A DNA stretch of 64,000 nt from Ancylostoma caninum (lineage: Eukaryota > Nematoda > Chromadorea > Rhabditida > Ancylostomatidae). The DNA lies in NCBI GenBank assembly GCA_037903475.1, contig JBAJFG010000415.1, positions 124,001 to 188,000 on the forward strand, in the 5' to 3' direction. A program made the position numbers and the translations under genes. The notes beneath the pieces are model-generated. The model was not told the DNA's origin. It saw only the letters and a program-made list of their open reading frames with translations, and did not search any database. Positions 47,060 to 64,000 of this stretch are shown in pieces (the stretch's first letter is position 1; every line of letters begins with the position of its first letter).

Positions 47060-48012
47060 TCATGACTTATAATAAAGGGCTTAGTCTGTCACGTGTGTGT
47101 GTGGGTGTGTGTGTGAAATGAAATTCCCTGATTGGTCAGTGATGGTGATTGCGGGGTCAACCAGATGATAGTTACGGGCATGATGAGGTTCAAAGAATGA
47201 GGAGAAGCTCTAAAGGATGGGGAAGTGGAGAGCGGTGAGTGCACCGTGTTGCGGTGGGTGCACGGACCCCACAAGGTGGAGAATACCTACAGACGGGTCC
47301 AACTGTGTGATAAGGGTGCGCCGGCATTCAAAAGTGGAAGGACGCATGGAACCGGGTCCAACGGTGTGATAAGGGTGCGCCGGCGTCCAAAAGTGGAAGG
47401 ACGCATGGAACCGGGTCCAACGGTGTGATAAGGGTGCGCCGGCGTCCAAAAGTGGGGAAACGCCTGGAGCCGGGTCCAACGGTGTGATAAGGGTGTGCCG
47501 GCTTCCACAAGAAATAGGAGTTCGCTAGGCGGGTCTATTTCTGCATGAGGGGTACGCTTACCCTGTTTCGGTGGACCCTCCTAACTAAGTAAATCACCTA
47601 GATGTACATTGTTTCCTTTCGTGTCCGTGTTCGATTCCCATTCTGTTTGTGTCTGAATGAACCACTCCTTCCTTTCCGTTTATATACACCGGTCGACCCT
47701 TATCACTTGAATTACCACAACAACCAGTTGAGCTTTAATCTTTTCAAGATATCATTTGCACTGAATTGGTTATACTCAATTCTTCACGGCCACTAACCTC
47801 GCTCATATGAGAGAGCATAACTTCGTTCATATGGGGGAAAGCTACCACCTACGGGATCAAGGGCTCTCAGGAGAGCGATAGAACTTCGTGGAAAGATACA
47901 GATTTTATCAGTTCATTTACACTTTTGTGTTTGTTTTCAACGTGCAGTATGCGAGCGAAGCGAGCATCAATAGAAGTCTGCAAGTCCGGTGTTAGCCGGA
48001 CGGCCAGACTGG
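47060..48012 (+). mobile_element. Non-autonomous Helitron, short-array copy (copy 2)
   Basis: Starts TCATGACTTATAATAAAGGG after A (47059) and ends GGCCAGACTGG before T (48013), with the 3' hairpin GTCCGGT-gtta-GCCGGAC. The 5' about 190 bp and 3' about 500 bp align with copy 1. Only about 4 diverged 59-bp units (about 47270-47505) lie between, versus about 31 in copy 1. No Rep/helicase gene. Confidence 0.85.
47270..47505. repeat. 59-bp minisatellite, about 4 units
   Basis: Same unit as 8531-10382; two units carry AAAAGTGGAAGGACGCATGG instead of GGGGAAACGCCTGGAG. This variant was never expanded in copy 1. Confidence 0.85.
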
Positions 48013-48149
48013 TAAAGTTATAAAGTTAGAAATCACCAGAATAAGTAATCACATTTGTAGTGATAACAAGTTGGTTGATAATAATCGATAACAATGAACA
48101 ATAATAACATTTGATTGATGAGGAAACAATGTGTATTGGGACTACTGCA

Positions 48150-48215
48150 GGGGGCTTTTTATTGCACAGCTAGAAACGAGGCCGCGTCGCACCACCTACG
48201 CAGTGCAGCAGACCA
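48150..48215. mobile_element. Single end of the GC-rich MITE family
   Basis: TTTTATTGCACAGCTAGAAA then GAGGCCGCGTCGCACCACCT matches one arm of the element at 23841-23987. No matching opposite arm was found nearby; probably truncated. Confidence 0.4.
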
Positions 48216-48734
48216 GCTGAGCGTCGTGGATTTCGAGCGTAGTTGGGACTGTTACTTTGTTAGTTCTTTCCACCGTTGGTTTCCGAATATCTCGATTGGA
48301 AGCGGTCCTGACCATGCCCAAGAACCACAGCGGTCAGGAGGTCTATTGCGTCGCGAAGGTTGTGCGGCACGGCCTCCCTCCTGGGGTACAAGAACTATTG
48401 ACGCCCCCTGGCTGGTTTCAGTGGTCCTGATTAATTTCGTTTTAGGGTGTCGTTATAATTTTCGATAAGCATGCAGCTCCCGATCGCTCACCTACTGGTG
48501 ACATTGATTTTGATACGTATCGATCGGAAGAGCGCGTCGCGAGCTATTGTCGTCCCCCAATCGATACGCATGAAAAGCAGTGTTGCTGCCGTAGGAGCTA
48601 CAAGTGCGCCAACTCCTTGCAGTAGTACGGCAGTACCTTGTGACAGCGGACAATTCAGTAGGGAAACTGTAAAGATTTTTAAAACACGAAGGAACGCCGT
48701 ATAGGACAAAAATGCAGACAAAAACTGATAATAC

Positions 48735-48740
48735 TTTATT
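48735..48740 (-). terminator. gsy-1: Poly(A) signal of gsy-1
   Basis: AATAAA on the minus strand about 210 bp downstream of the gsy-1 stop codon. Confidence 0.55.
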
Positions 48741-48947
48741 TTACTGTCAAATATATCATAAAAATCTGTCATGCTGAGAATAGACGGCGAAGGAGCACCT
48801 TGAACGCACAGTATAGCTCCCAAACGGAGCACGAAAGCCCCTAACACACTATTTAGGGATGGCGAGTTGAAAGCGAGCGAGCGTCACCTAGCGACAGTGA
48901 TTTCGAGATAGTGTACTTGGCTGATTCTGCATATATTCAACAACTGT

Positions 48948-59783
<10,836 letters not shown>

Positions 59784-61751
59784 GGCTGCTGTTCAATTCG
59801 CTGTTGAAGTGCTAACGCAAAACCACAGCGAGCGTTCTGAAATCGTCACATCATTGTGGAATTTATCCGTGATGCAAATGGGGACGAGAAAATATTCGAA
59901 GGGTCAGAAATAAATTCCACCAAAAAATGAAAATTTACAAGTTTCACCTGGAAGTTTCTCTGAAATTCAGGTATGGAAGTATTGCACTACGAGCGGAGTT
60001 TCTTCCGTAGGAATGTTGATACTTCGCTTTAATAAAGTCTTCCCCCGTAGATTCTTTCTTTCATTACCATCATAAATAAACGGAACGACTTTCGCTCGTT
60101 TGAGCTGGGGTGTGAAGGAGTGACCGCCTACATTCCTTCCTATGAAAGTTGATTTTCTTCCAAAGATATACCTACAGTGCATACAATGCAAGGTAATAAG
60201 ATGTATTTGATAGTATGTATGTGGCCAATCATGGGAATTATACAACACTGAGTGGAGGGAGAGGAAGGGGCTGAAATTACTTGAAAGTTTCATATCATAT
60301 TCTATGCAGTTGTCAAGTAAGTTCGTCCATTTTTTTTTTGATTTCAATGGGTTTCGAGATGGGAGAGGTGAGGGTCAATGGGAGTAATTTGCTGATTAGC
60401 TCAGTGCCCTACAGTCAAGATTCACTCGCTGTAGCTAGTTATCTACAAGGTGCGCCAAAATTACCTGCGCGAAAATTTTTCGGTCCCAAACAGGAACGGT
60501 TGAACCAATTCGCGAGCCACTACACAAGTGTGTGTAACCATGCTATTCCTACTTTAAACAACAGTTTGTCTTCCAAATGACTTATTTCTATTCCTTTACA
60601 GATTCCCTTTACAGACTTGAGGAATTCTACTGATTTCGCAGCCTGTTGGTCGCAGGCTTTATTTCGCAAGATTTTTTCTATGTTTTTTTTTCGGATTGAA
60701 TATCAACAAGTCTTATTCCCTTCACCTAATAGTACACAATTCCCATATTCGAATAGGAGCCCGTGAGATCGCCAACAAAGGGACTAACGATGACAACATT
60801 TTTGAGCGAAAAATTAGGAAAATTCATCATCAGGTCGCATTTGAACTGACTTCTCCCTGTAAAGTGGCAGTCAATCATTTCCCAAAAACCAAATTTTGCT
60901 GACAGAATTGCGGGCCTGCATAGATTCTAGAACATTCATCAGTACTACTTCCGCTCCTGGATAACACGCTTTAGATCGCGAAAATCAACAAAATCGGCAC
61001 ATCAGATAAAAATACCTGTTCAGGCCGTGACAAGCAAGTGATGGTCCAATTCATTACATGGTTTTAGCAGTCGAGACTTAGCCCTGAACTACTACATATA
61101 GAAATCCGGATCCGCCTGGAATCCATTCTAGGAAAATGAGGAACGGGACAGAGATCTACCACGAATAAAGAGTGATTTTTTAGCCTGTGTGTAGGAAGTT
61201 TTCAGAAGCCTATGCAGACGCGAAACGAGGCCAATTCTGAAAATAGCTGCCGTTTACGGTAGAAATTGCTTGATCAAACTTACTTAGAAAATGGCTCATG
61301 GATTCGCTCAATTGTTCCAATTTGAGGCAGAAAAAAACTAACGCGCAGGTAATATTGGCGCACAGTGTGCAGTTGTTTAATCCAGTACTCTCAGTTCATG
61401 GTTCTGAGTATATGTATATCCACAATTGGTGCGTGTGTATCAACGTGAGGGGAAATGGGGTGTTACCATGTCACTGTGATTGGTGCATTCAATTTTCCAA
61501 TCACGACGCTCTGCTAACGCCACATTTTCCCTCATGATGATACACGCCCACAATCAGTCGCTTTTTGACCACATTGGAATGCCAAGTAATATGGTACGAA
61601 CTACTGAGCTCACGAATGCGAAAAAAATAAGCGAGCTGCTACAAAAGATATGGTGAATTTCAAAGGTACTTACAATTGGTAGACAAATTTTAGTGATCTT
61701 TCCACCCCACCACTTTTTTGTAAGTCTGTTATCATTCAATCAAGTTTACAG
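59784..61751. other. Upstream region of gsy-1, no firm genes
   Basis: Contains the gsy-1 promoter by position. No clear core promoter, trans-splice site or neighbouring gene was identified. Open stretches here have no recognisable domains. Confidence 0.4.
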
Positions 61752-61998
61752 TGTTACCTGGATGAACACCTCAGGCGATTTTGAGCTGGAGAAGGCCTCC
61801 TGCTATAGCCTGACCCATCCTGTCACTTTCGAAACAGAGCCTATCGCACAAAGGTCGTGCACATACCCAAATGTAGTGTTTTGCGTACAATCAAACTCGC
61901 GCTGCTTGTGCTTATCAAATCATTACTATCATTTACGTTGTAAAGGTGAACGTACGTCTTCAGTTTTCACCAAGTTTTCAGTTTTGACCGAGTTGCGC
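61752..61998 (+). CDS. Candidate exon(s) of a Cys-rich protein
   Basis: Not assigned to a family. Acceptor GTTTACAG precedes an open exon 61752-61945 ending AAAG|GTGAAC. It encodes WMNTSGDFELEKASCYSLTH and continues with RSCTYPNVVFCVQSNSRCLC and HLRCK, giving seven cysteines in about 45 residues, which suggests an extracellular disulfide-rich domain. A following 36-nt gap ending TTTTCAG joins in phase to VLTELR and a stop near 61999. No signal peptide exon was identified, so this is tentative. Confidence 0.35.
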
Positions 61999-62419
61999 TA
62001 ATGACCACAACGATATGGCTTTATCATAGGAAAACCTCCAGAAAAGCAAAACTGCAACGAATGATGGAAAGCATAGAAAGGTAACTTACAGTATAAAATG
62101 TACTATACAAGCTGTACACAGGTCGACGTGGTGCAATGCTCTATTCTGGATTGAGATAAACTGCAGCGGTTTCACGTGGCGTGTTATAAAAAGCAGTGTT
62201 GACCGATTTATCACTCCTATACGACTAATTTATGTATAATTGCTCCCTTTATCTCAATTTATTGCCAGAATGATCGAATTACTTACACATTCCGGTTTAT
62301 GTTCAGTAAAGGGATGACCATGCGGATAATGATTATAGCAGTAAAATATTTTTAACTGTGAATAGGGACACTCCGTTTTGAGTACGGAAGCAGCATCCAT
62401 AACTCAGGGGACTTCTAAA

Positions 62420-62720
62420 CCGTGTTTTGCATGAGATTGAAAGATGCAAATCCCACGATTAAGACATACGTGCCCATGCAAAACACGGGTTTTTTTTATC
62501 AACAGTCCTATACCGGCAATAGTCAATCCATGCAAAACCCATGCACGCCCATGGATATTCATGGGCTTTGCGTGGGCCTTGCATGGGTATGCATGGATTT
62601 TTCGTATCGAATTTCTGTATCGAATTTGCACCGGATTTTTGGAGACGCATGGGTTCTGCATGGGTATGTATGGGTTTCGCAGGGGTATGCATGGGAACTC
62701 CTACGGAATTGACATTCAGA
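62420..62720. repeat. GCATGGG-rich dispersed repeat
   Basis: TGCATGGGTATGCATGG-type motifs recur across 62517-62695. The left end (GTGTTTTGCATGAGATTGAA then AGATGCAAA) matches a segment at about 15380. Overlapping ORFs in this patch are low-complexity artefacts. Confidence 0.6.
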
Positions 62721-64000
62721 GCCACCCGACATCGTATGGAGCGGTCGTTTTGAATATCACCCCCGGCTGGTAAAATACAACAAAAAGTAAATGAAAATTT
62801 CCCACCATGAGTATACTCACACGTTAATTTTCGTTGCCTATTCTACATTAGGCTCATAATCGGACTTCAGTCTGGATAGACTAGGTGATGATATCAATGA
62901 AATGCGCGGATGCGCAGACAATCAGAGTGTCAAGAGGAGGGTGGTGCTGCGCGGCAAGCAGGTCCAGTCCCACTGCGCTTGGATTTATGGACGTTTTGTT
63001 TACTATTTACACATGATTTGCCACAAAATAAGCACGATGTACCCGGTGATTAGCTTCTGTGACTATGTACTGTGATTCCCAAACAAATCCAGACTCTCGC
63101 CGGAACAGCTGGCAGGTACGCAAAGTCAACATGATACTATTCGTGAACAAAACAAGAGAACATCGATCGCTTACATATGAATACAAATACTGATATTCAA
63201 TCAATGCAGTTCCTTCAAGAGAGGCAACTAGTATATCCGACGAAATGATAAAAGAGTAGTTAGGCGAGTGCAATCACAAGACCACCCATTCTGTTGACAT
63301 ATGGCTCTCATGGTTTCAGCAAAAACCATGAGCAATGAGTTGACATCATCCACAAGTAAGACGAATGAGTACGAAGAATTATTACATTATGTGAAACAAT
63401 AGAAATCAGAGAGAGGATTTCAAAAGTAGTTGTGTGTTAAACTAATATTCTGCAAATCACCGGAAGAATCCGGTTGTTCAGCTGGTCCTCAGCCAAACCA
63501 AGCCAAGAAATGAATGGAAAAGCTCATCAACCGGCACGTTCTTGCTTCCTGTACATATTAGTGATAGCAAAGATTGATTATAGAAAAATAAAATGAGGGT
63601 GTAGTTCTTCCCAAGAACTTGTCTACAGTATTTATTCAGCGTCAAGCTTGTGACGATATATTATCGAGGTCGCACGGGGGTAGGGCTGTAATGGAAGGTT
63701 TCCCTATAGCGTTAGGCGTACTTGTGCAAGCAGAAGCTAGTGGAGCCGAATATGATGAAAACTCAACTGCTCATACAAAACTTTGTTATTGTTTCAATTA
63801 TCAAAAAGCAGGTGGTCGCAAAGAGATTTTAAGGAAATGAGGATTTTAAGGAGGTCGCGCTGGGGAAGGAGAAGGGCCAGGTCTGGGTAAGAATTTGAAA
63901 CCAAACCTGGTGAGAGAGGTAGGGTCGCCATGGGATCGAGCTATTACTATTACTATTGTAAGCTTGATCGTGTCCACTTCAAACAGGATATGCACCCATC
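62721..64000. other. No supported features at the right edge
   Basis: No recognisable gene. A GC-richer patch at about 62905-63000 (GCGCAGACAATCAGAGTGTC) resembles 49455-49520 and may be another dispersed repeat. Confidence 0.35.

Noticed and set aside
62404..62773. Several overlapping ORFs on both strands
   Set aside because: They come from a GCATGGG-rich repeat; protein composition is low-complexity.

Overview
This is eukaryotic DNA, best read as a clade V (strongylid-type) parasitic nematode. The reasons are many small exons split by short introns with TTTCAG-type acceptors, long introns packed with short inverted-repeat transposons, and conceptual proteins that match nematode and metazoan families exon by exon. 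I see no prokaryotic operons and no CRISPR array.

Layout. 202-707 (-): two C2H2 zinc fingers. 3459-4042 (-): a BTB/POZ domain, possibly the N-terminal part of the same BTB-ZF gene. 8345-10875: a non-autonomous Helitron carrying about 31 copies of a 59-bp minisatellite. 16260-16343 (-): tRNA-Ile(UAU) with an intron. 21275-31459 (-): a complete tubby gene (tub-1), 12 exons, 456 aa. 33687-36776 (+): a complete TMEM138 gene, 4 exons, 160 aa. 36818-38057 (-): a small helix-loop-helix gene whose basic region is degenerate. 40240-40600: a diverged relative of the Helitron minisatellite. 40940-41770 (+): an unknown gene or pseudogene with a tandemly triplicated exon. 42821-44321 (-): a SET-domain gene with a MITE at a splice acceptor. 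47060-48012: a second copy of the Helitron with about 4 repeat units. 48948-59783 (-): a complete glycogen synthase gene (gsy-1), 20 exons, 673 aa. 61752-61998 (+): one or two candidate exons of a Cys-rich protein. The rest is intergenic or intronic DNA with several MITE families.

How the genes relate. tub-1 and the TMEM138 gene are both ciliary genes and lie head to head. A clean RFX/DAF-19 X-box (GTTACCATGGTGAC, 33563-33576) sits 110 bp upstream of the TMEM138 start codon, and weaker X-box-like sites precede tub-1. Glycogen synthase is an unrelated metabolic gene. The exon models for tub-1, tmem-138 and gsy-1 were built by hand; codon phases agree at every junction and total lengths are multiples of three. 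Repeat annotation rests on inverted repeats and on comparison of copies inside the window.
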